A stretch of 64,000 bases of DNA, taken from positions 986,830 through 1,050,829 of the forward strand of contig NZ_JOMH01000001.1 in assembly GCF_000711245.1 (NCBI RefSeq), written 5' to 3'. Shown piece by piece: positions 42,290-50,909 of this stretch. A model generated the notes under the pieces. The model searched no databases and was not told where the DNA came from. It saw only the letters and a program-made list of their open reading frames with translations. Origin of the DNA: Polycyclovorans algicola TG408. GTDB taxonomy: Bacteria; Pseudomonadota; Gammaproteobacteria; Nevskiales; Nevskiaceae. The position numbers were made by a program, and so were the translations under genes. Each line of letters begins with the position of its first letter. Positions within the stretch are counted from its first letter, which is position 1.

Positions 42290-43393
42290 ATGCGCAACCT
42301 GCCCCTATTGATGCTGAGTTTATGCAGTCTGGTCGCGTGTTCCGGCGAGAGTGGCGAGCGCGATGCCGCACCAGCGGCCCAAAACGCTGCATCGCGCCCG
42401 GCTTCATCCAGCCCTGGCGGATACCTCAATGTCGGCCGCGATGCGATGCCCGACGAAGTGGCGGCGTGGGACATTGACGTTCGCCCTGACTTCGAGGGTC
42501 TGCCGCCCGGCAAGGGCGACGTCTACACCGGTGAAGAACTGTGGATCGAAAAATGTTCCTCCTGCCACGGCGACTTTGGCGACGCCAATCACGTGTTCGT
42601 GCCGCTGATCGGTAATACGACTGCCGAGGACATCGAGACCGGCGTCGTGGCGTCGCTGGCGTCGGGCGGCGCGGTGCGCACCACCTTCACCAAGGTCGCC
42701 ACCGTGTCCACGCTGTGGGACTACATCCATCGCGCCATGCCGTGGGATGCACCCAAGTCGCTGAGCCCGGACGAGGTGTACGCGCTGCTCGCCTACATGC
42801 TCAACCTGGCCGAGATTGTGCCCATGGACTTCGAGCTGTCGGACCAGAACATCGCCGAGGTGCAGGCGCGCATGCCCAACCGCAACGGCATGACTCGGGA
42901 GCACGGCTTGTGGGACATCGACGGCACGCCCGACACGAACAACACCGACTGCATGAGTGACTGCACCGAATCGGTGGAGGTGCTCTCGGAGCTGCCCGAC
43001 TACGCCCGGTCTGCTCACGGCAACCTGGCCGACCAGAACCGCACCTGGGGCCCGATTCGCGGCGCCGTCACCCTTGCAGAAGGCGAAGTGCCCGAATCGG
43101 CAGAAGACCCTGCGCCGCAGGGTGATGCCGCCGCTGACGAGTCCATGGTCGAACTGCTGGCCGCCAACGGCTGCACTGCCTGCCATGGCGTTGACCGAAA
43201 AATCGTGGGCCCGGGATTCAACGAAATCGCCGGAAAATACGCAGGCCAGGACGATGCCGAAGCCTATCTGGCCAGCAAGATCGTCGAGGGTGGCGGCGGC
43301 GTCTGGGGCGCGATTCCCATGCCGCCACAACCCCATCTTTCGGAGTCCGATGCGCAGGCCATTGCCGCGTGGTTGGCCCGCGCAACACCCTGA
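42290..43393 (+). CDS. soxD: Sulfane dehydrogenase cytochrome subunit SoxD
   Basis: 367-residue lipoprotein-type dihaem cytochrome c (lipobox LCSLVAC). Haem-binding sites are CSSCH (about residue 84) and CTACH (about residue 295). Likely Met ligands are in HRAMPWDAP and IPMPPQPH. A further ATG at 42278 overlaps the soxC stop; the one at 42290 has the better Shine-Dalgarno (GAGG). It accepts electrons from SoxC, raising electron yield from thiosulfate and avoiding sulfur globule build-up. Confidence 0.94.
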   Translation: MRNLPLLMLSLCSLVACSGESGERDAAPAAQNAASRPASSSPGGYLNVGRDAMPDEVAAWDIDVRPDFEGLPPGKGDVYTGEELWIEKCSSCHGDFGDANHVFVPLIGNTTAEDIETGVVASLASGGAVRTTFTKVATVSTLWDYIHRAMPWDAPKSLSPDEVYALLAYMLNLAEIVPMDFELSDQNIAEVQARMPNRNGMTREHGLWDIDGTPDTNNTDCMSDCTESVEVLSELPDYARSAHGNLADQNRTWGPIRGAVTLAEGEVPESAEDPAPQGDAAADESMVELLAANGCTACHGVDRKIVGPGFNEIAGKYAGQDDAEAYLASKIVEGGGGVWGAIPMPPQPHLSESDAQAIAAWLARATP

Positions 43394-43434
43394 ATTCAGC
43401 CGAACCCCAACTTGGTTTTTGAGGAGACCGTGAG

Positions 43435-43896
43435 ATGAACCTGCAACGTCGAAACATGATGCGAATGGGCGTCACTGCCCTGGGATTGATGGCCACCACG
43501 GCGCTGTGGCCGCTGCGCGCCCTGGCGGCGGCGGCCGGGCTCGACGGTGCCTTCAAGGCCGACTCGGTCGATGCCGTCTTCAAGGACCTCGGCAGCACGC
43601 CGACCGAAAGCGCCGACATTGACCTGCAAACCCCCGACATCGCCGAGAACGGCGCGGTGGTGCCCGTTTCGGTCACCAGCAAGATCCCCAATACCGACCA
43701 GATCATGATTCTGGTCGAGAAAAACCCGAATCCGCTGGCGGCGTCGTTCGACTTCGCCGAAGGCACCGAGGGCGCGATCAGCACCCGCGTGAAGATTGGA
43801 CAGACCTGCGACGTGTACGCCGTGGTCCGCGCCGACGGCAAGTTCTACAGCGCACGCCGCGAGACCAAGGTCACCTTGGGCGGCTGCGGCGGTTGA
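43435..43896 (+). CDS. soxY: Sulfur carrier protein SoxY
   Basis: 153 residues. Tat-type leader QRRNMMRMGVTALGLMATTA, an immunoglobulin-like domain (VPVSVTSKIPNTDQIMILVEKNPNP), and the C-terminal swinging arm KVTLGGCGG whose Cys carries the sulfur intermediates. Good Shine-Dalgarno GAGGAG. Forms the carrier complex with SoxZ. Confidence 0.96.
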   Translation: MNLQRRNMMRMGVTALGLMATTALWPLRALAAAAGLDGAFKADSVDAVFKDLGSTPTESADIDLQTPDIAENGAVVPVSVTSKIPNTDQIMILVEKNPNPLAASFDFAEGTEGAISTRVKIGQTCDVYAVVRADGKFYSARRETKVTLGGCGG

Positions 43897-43953
43897 TAAA
43901 CATCCGGCAGGCCCAGTGAACACGCGGTAGACCCACATCAGGAGAGCATCACC

Positions 43954-44265
43954 ATGTCACGCCCCATGAGAATTCGCGCCACCACCAAAGATGGCGTTAC
44001 CGAAGTCAAAGCCTTGATGTCGCACCCCATGGAAACCGGCCAGCGCAAGGATTCCAGCGGCGCGCTGGTGCCCGCGCACCACATCACCGAAGTCATGGCC
44101 ATGCACAACGACAAAGTCGTGCTGTCCGCCCATTGGGGCGCGGCTGTGTCGCAGAACCCGTTCCTGTCGTTCTCGTTCAAGGGCGGCGCGCCGGGCGACA
44201 AGGTGGTGGTGTCGTGGGAGGACAACCAGGGCGACTCCCGCACCGACGAAGTCGCGCTGCGCTGA
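43954..44265 (+). CDS. soxZ: Sulfur carrier partner SoxZ
   Basis: 103 residues, small cysteine-free immunoglobulin-like protein. VTEVKALMSHPMETGQRKDS is the family start, followed by LVPAHHITEV and PFLSFSFKGGAPGDKVVVSWED. It lacks its own signal and is co-exported with SoxY. CAGGAG precedes the ATG. Confidence 0.96.
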   Translation: MSRPMRIRATTKDGVTEVKALMSHPMETGQRKDSSGALVPAHHITEVMAMHNDKVVLSAHWGAAVSQNPFLSFSFKGGAPGDKVVVSWEDNQGDSRTDEVALR

Positions 44266-44291
44266 GCCCCTGACACTGCCGAGGTCTGATC

Positions 44292-45089
44292 ATGAACTGG
44301 AAAACGACCGTCATCGCCCTGGCCGGACTGACCGCCCTGTCGGTCTGGGCGCAGGATGACAATCCGTTTGCGCAGTACCGGGAAATGTTTGGCGACGACA
44401 ACCCGGCCGAGCTGGTCGAGTTCGAGGGCGAGATCCTGTGGGCTGAAGCCCGTGGCCCGAATAACGTGTCGCTGGAGCAGTGTGATCTGGGCCTTGGGCC
44501 GGGTGTCGTCGAAGGCGCCTACGCGCAGTTGCCGCGCTACTTCGAAGACGCTGATGCGGTGATGGACCTGGAAATGCGGCTGGTTTACTGCATGGAAAAA
44601 ATCCAGGGCTTTGACCGCGATGAACTGGTGGCCAAGCCGTTTTCCGAGCAGGGCCAACCGCAGACGCCGCTGGAAACCTTGAGCGCCTACATCGCCGGCA
44701 TGTCACGCGGCGCGCCCATCGCAGTGCCGCAGGATCATCCCAAGGAACAGCAGGCCTACCAGACCGGCAAGAAGCTGTTCACCTACCGCGCCGGGCCCTA
44801 CGATTTTTCGTGCGCCACCTGTCATGCGCAGCCGGACAAGCGCATTCGCCTGCAAGCCCTGCCCGACCTGACCAGCGACGAAGGGGCACGGTTTGCGTAC
44901 TCCACCTGGCCGGGGTATCGCATCTCGCAGGGCACGGTGCGCACCATGCAGTGGCGGGTGGGCGACTGCTTTCGCCAGCAGCGCTTGCCGGAGCTGGTGT
45001 ACGGATCCGATGCCGCCATCGGGCTGATCACCTATATGGGTGCGCGCGCCAACGGCGAGCCGATGGCTGCCCCCGGCCTGAAGCGATAG
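44292..45089 (+). CDS. soxA: L-cysteine S-thiosulfotransferase subunit SoxA
   Basis: 265 residues with signal peptide (VIALAGLTALSVWAQ). The haem site is CATCH (about residue 177). The active-site cysteine, persulfidated haem ligand in characterised SoxA, is in VGDCFRQQRLPELVYGS. N-terminal cysteines EQCDLGLGPG and VYCMEKIQG remain where the lost second haem would be, so this is a monohaem SoxA. With SoxX it links thiosulfate to SoxY. Confidence 0.95.
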   Translation: MNWKTTVIALAGLTALSVWAQDDNPFAQYREMFGDDNPAELVEFEGEILWAEARGPNNVSLEQCDLGLGPGVVEGAYAQLPRYFEDADAVMDLEMRLVYCMEKIQGFDRDELVAKPFSEQGQPQTPLETLSAYIAGMSRGAPIAVPQDHPKEQQAYQTGKKLFTYRAGPYDFSCATCHAQPDKRIRLQALPDLTSDEGARFAYSTWPGYRISQGTVRTMQWRVGDCFRQQRLPELVYGSDAAIGLITYMGARANGEPMAAPGLKR

Positions 45090-45099
45090 GGAGACGACG

Positions 45100-45759
45100 A
45101 TGACCTTCGCAACGCGCACCTTCATCATGTTCATGGCGGCGATCGGGCTGGCAGCGTGCTCGGGCCAGAAAGCCGATGTTGAGGCGCCGGGCGCCGAAGC
45201 TGCCGCCTCAGTCGATGCCACCGAAGTTGATCTCGAAGCGATCCTCGCCAGTTCGTTCCGCGCCCGTGGACAGGCCAGCCTCGACCGGCTGCAGCGCAAC
45301 GACATGCAGGTGATCTGCAGCGACGCGCCCGGCGATCAGCCGTCGGGCGACGACGCCAAGCTCATCACCACGGCGGCGCTGGCTGCGGTGGTGTTCCCCG
45401 AAAGCGGCGACTTTATGGGCGACTGGCAGGCGGGCGAAAAGATCGCCCAGACCGGCACCGGCATGCAGTACAGCGACGACCCGGCACAGCCCAATGGCGG
45501 CAACTGTTACGCCTGTCACCAGCTCAATCCGGATGAGATCGCCTACGGCAACCTGGGGCCGTCGCTGGCGGGCTACGGCAAGTTGCGCGGCGACTCACAG
45601 CCGATGCTGGAGTACACCTGGACGCGCATCTGGAATTCACACGCCTACAACGCCTGCTCACATATGCCGCGCTTCGGCGAGGCGGGGATTCTCACCGAAC
45701 ACCAGATCAAAGACCTCATGGCGCTGCTGTTTGATCCGGAATCGCCGGTCAACCAGTGA
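45100..45759 (+). CDS. soxX: L-cysteine S-thiosulfotransferase subunit SoxX
   Basis: 219 residues with lipobox AAIGLAAC, so probably membrane-anchored, unlike many soluble SoxX. An acidic linker precedes the cytochrome domain with haem site CYACH (about residue 136) and Met ligand in ACSHMPRFGEAGILTE. Electron acceptor partner of SoxA. Confidence 0.94.
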   Translation: MTFATRTFIMFMAAIGLAACSGQKADVEAPGAEAAASVDATEVDLEAILASSFRARGQASLDRLQRNDMQVICSDAPGDQPSGDDAKLITTAALAAVVFPESGDFMGDWQAGEKIAQTGTGMQYSDDPAQPNGGNCYACHQLNPDEIAYGNLGPSLAGYGKLRGDSQPMLEYTWTRIWNSHAYNACSHMPRFGEAGILTEHQIKDLMALLFDPESPVNQ

Positions 45760-45789
45760 GTCGCCCGCGTCTGACACAGGAGCTTTGCC

Positions 45790-47502
45790 GTGCATCGTCG
45801 TGAATTCATACAAGTGCTGGCCGCCGCTGCGGCGGCCGGCCTGCCGATCATGTCGCGTGCCGCCCTGGACACGCCGGACTGGTCGGGCCTGTACGAGGCG
45901 CCGCGCTTCGGCAACGTGCACTTCATGCACATGACCGACTGCCATGCGCAGTTGTTGCCGGTGTGGTTTCGTGAGCCCTCGGTCAACCTCGGCGTGGGCG
46001 GCGCGCTCAACCAGCCGCCGCATCTGGTCAACGAGCATCTGCTGCGGCACTACGGGCTGAAGCCCGGCACGCCGCAGGCTCACGCCTTCAGTGCCATCGA
46101 TTTCACCTCGGCCGCACGCCGCTATGGCCGGGTGGGCGGGTTTGCCCATCTCGCCACCTTGGTAAAACAGGTTCGCGCCAGCCGACCCGGCGCGCTGCTG
46201 CTGGATGGCGGCGACACCTGGCAGGGATCGGGTACTTCGCTGTGGACGCGGGGGCAGGACATGGTCGACGCGGCCCTGCTGCTGGGCGTCGATGTGATGA
46301 CCGGGCACTGGGAGTTCACCCTTGGCGCCGAGCGCGTCGAAGAAATCGTCGCCAAGGACTTCAAGGGCAAGATCGACTTTCTCACCCAGAACCTGCGCAC
46401 CAAAGACTTCGAAGACCCGGTGTTTCCCTCCTACAGCCTCAAGGAAATGAACGGGGTGCCGGTGGCCATCATCGGCCAGGCCTTCCCCTACACGCCGATT
46501 GCCAACCCCGGTCACTTCATGCCCGACTGGCGCTTCGGCATTCAGGAAAATGACCTGCAAGACACCATCGATGAGGCGCGCGGCAAAGGCGCGCAGGTGG
46601 TGGTGTTGCTCTCTCACAACGGCATGGACACCGACCTCAAGCTGGCGTCGCGCGTCACCGGTCTCGACGCTATTCTGGGCGGCCACACCCACGACGGCAT
46701 GCCCCAGCCGACAATCATCAAGAACGACGGCGGCGAAACCCTGGTGACCAATGCCGGCAGCAACGCCAAGTTCCTCGGCGTGCTCGATTTCGAAGTCAAG
46801 AACGGCAAGGTCTCAGGGTCGCAATACCGACTGTTACCGGTGTTTGCCGACGCGCTGCCGGCCGATCGCGAGATGAGCGCGCTCATCTACAAGGTGCGTG
46901 CGCCGTACACCCAGAAGCTGGGTGAAGTGCTGTCGACCACCGACGATCTGCTCTACCGGCGCGGCAACTTCAACGGCAGTTTCGATCAACTTATTCTCGA
47001 TGCGCTGATGGACGAGAAGGATGCTCAGATCGCCTTCTCACCCGGCTTCCGCTGGGGCACCACGCTGTTGCCCGGCGAGGCCATCACCCTGGAAAAGCTG
47101 ATGGACCAGACCGCCATCACCTATCCACAGACCACCCGCAACACGATGAGCGGCGAGCAGATCAAGACCATTCTTGAAGACGTGGCCGACAACCTGTTCA
47201 ACCCCGATCCCTACCTGCAACAGGGCGGCGACATGGTGCGGGTCGGGGGGCTGGAGTACGCCATCGACCCCAACGCCGACGCGGGCCAACGCATCCAGGA
47301 CCTGCGGCTGGGCGGCAAACCGCTGGATGCCAGCGGCCAATACACCGTCGCCGGCTGGGCGCCGGTGGCGCCGGGGGTGGAGGGCGAGGCGGTGTGGGAC
47401 GTGACCGCCCGGTGGTTGCGTGGCCAACAATCAGTCACGCCGCGCCGCATCAACACCCCGCGTCTGATCGGCATGGGCGGCAACCGCGGCATCGCCGACT
47501 GA
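45790..47502 (+). CDS. soxB: Thiosulfohydrolase SoxB
   Basis: 570-residue dimanganese hydrolase releasing sulfate from SoxY-bound thiosulfonate. Tat-like leader HRREFIQVLAAAAAAGLP. Metal ligands lie in HMTDCHAQLLP, LLDGGDTWQGSG, GHWEFTLG, LLSHNGMD and GGHTHDGMP, arranged as in 5'-nucleotidase relatives. The start is GTG 45790 with CAGGAG upstream. Last gene of the sox operon; I see no clear terminator. Confidence 0.96.
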   Translation: MHRREFIQVLAAAAAAGLPIMSRAALDTPDWSGLYEAPRFGNVHFMHMTDCHAQLLPVWFREPSVNLGVGGALNQPPHLVNEHLLRHYGLKPGTPQAHAFSAIDFTSAARRYGRVGGFAHLATLVKQVRASRPGALLLDGGDTWQGSGTSLWTRGQDMVDAALLLGVDVMTGHWEFTLGAERVEEIVAKDFKGKIDFLTQNLRTKDFEDPVFPSYSLKEMNGVPVAIIGQAFPYTPIANPGHFMPDWRFGIQENDLQDTIDEARGKGAQVVVLLSHNGMDTDLKLASRVTGLDAILGGHTHDGMPQPTIIKNDGGETLVTNAGSNAKFLGVLDFEVKNGKVSGSQYRLLPVFADALPADREMSALIYKVRAPYTQKLGEVLSTTDDLLYRRGNFNGSFDQLILDALMDEKDAQIAFSPGFRWGTTLLPGEAITLEKLMDQTAITYPQTTRNTMSGEQIKTILEDVADNLFNPDPYLQQGGDMVRVGGLEYAIDPNADAGQRIQDLRLGGKPLDASGQYTVAGWAPVAPGVEGEAVWDVTARWLRGQQSVTPRRINTPRLIGMGGNRGIAD

Positions 47503-47566
47503 TCCGGGTCGTGGTCAGGCGAAAATCCTGGCCGACACAACCAAGTGGTGCGCCCTTCGGGATTGC

Positions 47567-48364
47567 TCAGCATTTGATCGCGCGACTGAGCAGAAACGTC
47601 TGACGCACGCGGTTGTCGCTGAAGAACCGCGCGATCAGGGCGTCGAGCTGGGCGCGAAAGGTCTGCAGCCGCTCCGGCTGGTCGGCCAGCATGCTGACCA
47701 GCTTGACCACCGGACCTGCGGTCAACTCCATGTTGGCCCGGTAGTGACGTGGACTCAGGCTGGGAATCACCATGTCGTCATACTGAAACTGCAGGTCGCG
47801 GACCGTATCGCCGAACCGCGCACGGACGATGCCCGGCTCGCCCCACTGTGGCGGCGGGGCGACGCCCGGCGGGGGCGGTAGATACCGTGCGGTCAGGGCA
47901 AACATGCCGCCAATCATCAACTCAGGCGGCCAGGTGGCAAAAGCGATCCGGCCGCCGGGTTTGAGCACCCGAAGCATTTCGCCCAGCGCGACCTCGGGGC
48001 GCGGCGCGAACATGTGACCGAACTGGCTGACGACCACATCAAACTGCCCGTCGGCATAGGGCAGGGCCTCGGCATCGCCTTCGATGAACTCGGCATCGAG
48101 ATCAACCACTGCGGCATTGCGACGCGCCTCTTCAATCAGCACCGGCGACAGGTCGAGGCCTGACACGCGGGCACCCTGCAAGCCGGCGGTCACGGCAGCC
48201 ACGCCGGTGCCGCAGGCAACGTCGAGCAGGGCATCGCCCGGGGTTATCGCGGCGAAATCAATCAGGCGCGCCGCCGGGGGCGTGGTGAACGTGGCCAGCG
48301 GTGCGAAGGTTGCCCACAGCGCACGCTGCATCGCCTTGAATTCGGTGAAGGGGTCGTCGGACAT
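47567..48364 (-). CDS. Class I SAM-dependent methyltransferase
   Basis: 265 residues. SAM-binding motif I LLDVACGTGVAAV, motif II SGLDLSPVLIEEA and the post-motif LRVLKPGGRIAFATW of the ubiquinone/biotin-type methyltransferase group. Substrate unknown. It converges on soxB and diverges from the decayed MFS gene. Confidence 0.85.
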   Translation of the reverse strand: MSDDPFTEFKAMQRALWATFAPLATFTTPPAARLIDFAAITPGDALLDVACGTGVAAVTAGLQGARVSGLDLSPVLIEEARRNAAVVDLDAEFIEGDAEALPYADGQFDVVVSQFGHMFAPRPEVALGEMLRVLKPGGRIAFATWPPELMIGGMFALTARYLPPPPGVAPPPQWGEPGIVRARFGDTVRDLQFQYDDMVIPSLSPRHYRANMELTAGPVVKLVSMLADQPERLQTFRAQLDALIARFFSDNRVRQTFLLSRAIKC

Positions 48365-48424
48365 GCGCGTTCAGCCTCCTGGGAGTCGTCGTGACCAGCG
48401 GGTGCGCCGGTGTCGGTGAATACA

Positions 48425-48451
48425 TTGATCCGGTACGGACGGGGGTATAAT
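48425..48451 (+). promoter_or_regulatory. Operator and promoter before the decayed MFS gene
   Basis: -35-like TTGATC (48425-48430), 15-base spacer and perfect -10 TATAAT (48446-48451). Operator GTACGGACGGGGGTAT (48433-48448) sits within the spacer and over the -10. Same architecture as the yeeE promoter. Confidence 0.65.
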
Positions 48452-48562
48452 ACGATGATGTTCAATTTTGACCCAAGTGCCACAGCAGTTTGGCCGCGAG
48501 CCCCTGCTGCGGTGGCTCCGTGAGGTTCGGCGTTACCGCCAATATCGCGTAGATCCGCCAAG

Positions 48563-49167
48563 ATGCTGCAGGTGCTGTTCGTCGGCATGACACTGGGCAT
48601 GTGCGCACGTGGTGCCGGCGCTCGCCGAGGCTGAATTCGGCGTGGCGCGGGGCTCGTTCATGATGCTGGTCGCCTTCGTGCTGGCATTCGGGGTGGTGAA
48701 GGCGGTCATGAACTTTGTTGCCGAGCGCCTCGGCCGGCGGCCCGTAGTGAAGGTTGGCTGGGGGCTTGAGGTGATCCTTTACCTCGCCCCGTCGTGGTCA
48801 TGGATTGTGCTGGCGACGGTACTTCTGGGCATCAACCAGGGCCTGACCTGGTCGATGACGCAGACCACCAAGCTCGATCTCGCCGGCCCCGAGCAGCGCA
48901 GCCGGGTGATCGGCCTGGATGAGTGCGCGGGTTATGCCGGCGTGGCGGGCATCGGCGATCGGCATCTATCGCTTCTGGCGCGATCTGGGCTACGGGGTTG
49001 GCGCCGTCGGCCTCGGCATCGCTGCCACGCTGACCGGTGCGGTCGAGGCGGCATTCTGGTTCGTGGTTGTCGTCATGACGCTCTCGGGCATTGTCTTGGC
49101 AATCTGGGTTCAGGAAACGTGCCCACCCGTGGCCGAATCAACTGGCCCGCGTTCAGAACGTCCCTGA
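48563..49167 (+). pseudogene. MFS transporter, frameshifted and internally deleted
   Basis: Three pieces of one major-facilitator gene in different frames. A start MLQVLFVGMTLGM is at 48563. About one base out of frame from about 48600 comes VVPALAEAEFGVARGSFMML...GINQGLTWSMTQTTKLDLAG. From about 48950, in another frame, comes the terminal ASAIGIYRFWRDLGYGVGAV...SGIVLAIWVQET. Intact relatives are about 400 residues, so roughly half (central helices) is missing. Relatives with GINQGLTWSMTQ are often found beside rhodanese and sulfur genes. The upstream operator and promoter look intact. Confidence 0.8.
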
Positions 49168-49221
49168 GGCTGACGCTGTTGGCCAGCGCTGCGGCAAGAA
49201 TGCCCCGGGGATCCCAAAGGC

Positions 49222-50523
49222 CTAGGCCAACGCCAGGCCCGCTCCGGCGCAGGCGGCCAGCACGGTCATCAGGCCGATCTTGAAGCGCATCAGCGCGAGT
49301 ATGGCCGCCGCGCCAATGATCAGCGCGGCAAGATTCAGGCTGCCGGGTACGGGCACCAGCAGGTGAAGGCCATAGCCCTCCCAACGGTTCACCTCGGTGA
49401 ACAGCACATGCAGCGCGAACCACAGTGACAGGTTGAGAATCACCCCCACCACGGCGGCGGTGATGGCGGTGAGCGCGGCGCTCAGGCCTCGATGGTCGCG
49501 CAGCCGCTCGATGTAGGGCGCGCCCAGAAAAATCCACAGAAAGCAGGGCACGAACGTGACCCAGGTGGACAGGGTTGCGCCCATCACCCCGGCCAGCTCG
49601 GGGCTCAGCGCGCCGGGGTCGCGCCAGGCGGCGAGAAAACCCACGTAGGTGAGCACCAGAATCAGCGGCCCTGGCGTGGTTTCGGCCAGCGCAAGGCCCT
49701 GCACCATTTCACCCGGTGCCAGCCAGCCGTAGCGCTCGACCGCCTGCTGGGTCATGTAGGCCAGTACCGCGTAAGCGCCGCCGAAGGTGACCACCGCCAT
49801 CTTGCTGAAGAACAGCGCCTGGTCGGTAAACACGTGGCCGAGGCCCAGGGTCAGCACCAGCAGCAGCACCGGCAATCCCCACAGCGCGGCGCCGGCCAGC
49901 AGGATGCGCACCGTCCACGCCAGTGGTGGTGATGCGGCCGGGCGCTCGGCAGGCGCAGCGGCGTCTTGCGATGGCGCAAACACGGCGGGCAGGGCACGGG
50001 CGCCGATCAGCCCCAGGCCCGCAGCAGCAAAAATGATCAACGGAAACGGCAGGTTGAAGGCAAAAATCCCGAGGAACGACAGCCCGGCAATGCCCCACAG
50101 CAGCGGATGCTTGAGCGCCTTGCGCCCCACCTTGAGCACCGCCTGCACGACGATGGCGAGGGTGGCGCATTGCAGGCCGAACAGCAGGCCCTGCATCCAC
50201 GCCAGATCACCCAGCGTCACGTAAGCCCAGGAGATGGCGACGATCAGCACGAAGCCGGGCAGGATGAACAACACGCCAGCGATGATGCCGCCCCAGGTTT
50301 TGTGCAGCAGCCAGCCGGTATAAGTCGCGAGCTGCTGCGCCTCGGGACCGGGCAGCAACATGCAGAAATTCAGCGCGTGCAAGAAGCGCTGCTCGCTGAT
50401 CCAGCCGCGTTCCTCCACGATCAGCCGGTGCATCAACGCAATCTGCCCGGCCGGCCCGCCAAAGCTGATCAGGCCGATCTTGAACCAGACGCGAAGGGCG
50501 TCGGCAAAGGGGACAGGGGGCAA
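49222..50523 (-). CDS. chrA: ChrA-family chromate transporter
   Basis: Full-length two-domain CHR transporter, about 433 residues from the TTG at 50523. The first domain has WFKIGLISFGGPAGQIALMH and CMLLPGPEAQQLATYTGW. The second has KMAVVTFGGAYAVLAYM, ALAETTPGPLILVLTYVGF and a following helix. Around ten membrane helices. The frame stays open to a GTG at 50730, but that stretch is translated from dispersed palindromic repeats and is unlikely protein; the exact start is uncertain. Exports chromate (or sulfate-like anions) in characterised members; a sulfate-related role is conceivable in this oxidiser. Confidence 0.87.
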   Translation of the reverse strand: MPPVPFADALRVWFKIGLISFGGPAGQIALMHRLIVEERGWISEQRFLHALNFCMLLPGPEAQQLATYTGWLLHKTWGGIIAGVLFILPGFVLIVAISWAYVTLGDLAWMQGLLFGLQCATLAIVVQAVLKVGRKALKHPLLWGIAGLSFLGIFAFNLPFPLIIFAAAGLGLIGARALPAVFAPSQDAAAPAERPAASPPLAWTVRILLAGAALWGLPVLLLVLTLGLGHVFTDQALFFSKMAVVTFGGAYAVLAYMTQQAVERYGWLAPGEMVQGLALAETTPGPLILVLTYVGFLAAWRDPGALSPELAGVMGATLSTWVTFVPCFLWIFLGAPYIERLRDHRGLSAALTAITAAVVGVILNLSLWFALHVLFTEVNRWEGYGLHLLVPVPGSLNLAALIIGAAAILALMRFKIGLMTVLAACAGAGLALA

Positions 50524-50624
50524 GGGGTTGGCGTCCGAGGATGGTGAGCGGAGACGCGACCAGTCTATAGCGGGGCCCCTATCGCGAGCGGTAGCCAGTT
50601 CTAGGCGGTTGGGTAAAAGTGCTC

Positions 50625-50753
50625 CCCTCTCCCGCTTGCGGGAGAGGGGCCGGGGGAGAGGGCCGCGCGCAGTGCGGGAACCCAGCCGCGTACCGGCTTT
50701 CGCCGGCCCTCTCCCGCCCCTGCGGGGCACCCTCTCCCACAGGTGGGAGAGGG
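50625..50753. repeat. Dispersed palindromic repeats (CCCTCTCCC type)
   Basis: Non-coding stretch of inverted repeats: CCCCTCTCCCGCTTGCGGG and AGAGGGG (about 50629-50648), then CCCTCTCCCGCCCCTGCGGG and CCCTCTCCCACAGGTGGGAG (50707-50753). Several hairpins can form. This is the familiar GC-rich intergenic repeat of many proteobacteria. Together with the next repeat it fills most of the 386-base gap between chrA and the peroxiredoxin; I see no gene in that gap. Confidence 0.75.
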
Positions 50754-50842
50754 GGTAGAAAGGACTCCGGAGCAGCCTTTATCCACGCTCCCAGTACCAG
50801 GCAGCGTGCAACAGTGCGGTCGGTTGGTTGGCGACATGGCCT

Positions 50843-50901
50843 GTAGGTCGGGTTTCAACCCGACATGCGCGGTTGGCAGTCGGCATGAAGGCCGACCCAC
50901 G
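50843..50901. repeat. Short palindromic repeat (TAGGTCGGG type)
   Basis: TGTAGGTCGGGTTTCAACCCGACA forms a hairpin (GTCGGGTT against AACCCGAC) and is followed by a related GTCGGCATGAAGGCCGAC. A common dispersed intergenic sequence type, directly downstream of the peroxiredoxin stop where it may act as a terminator hairpin. Confidence 0.6.
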
Positions 50902-50909
50902 GGACGCGC

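Noticed and set aside
50625-50901. Repeated palindromes as a possible CRISPR array
   Set aside because: Repeats are unequal, self-palindromic and lack regular spacers; no cas genes are present.
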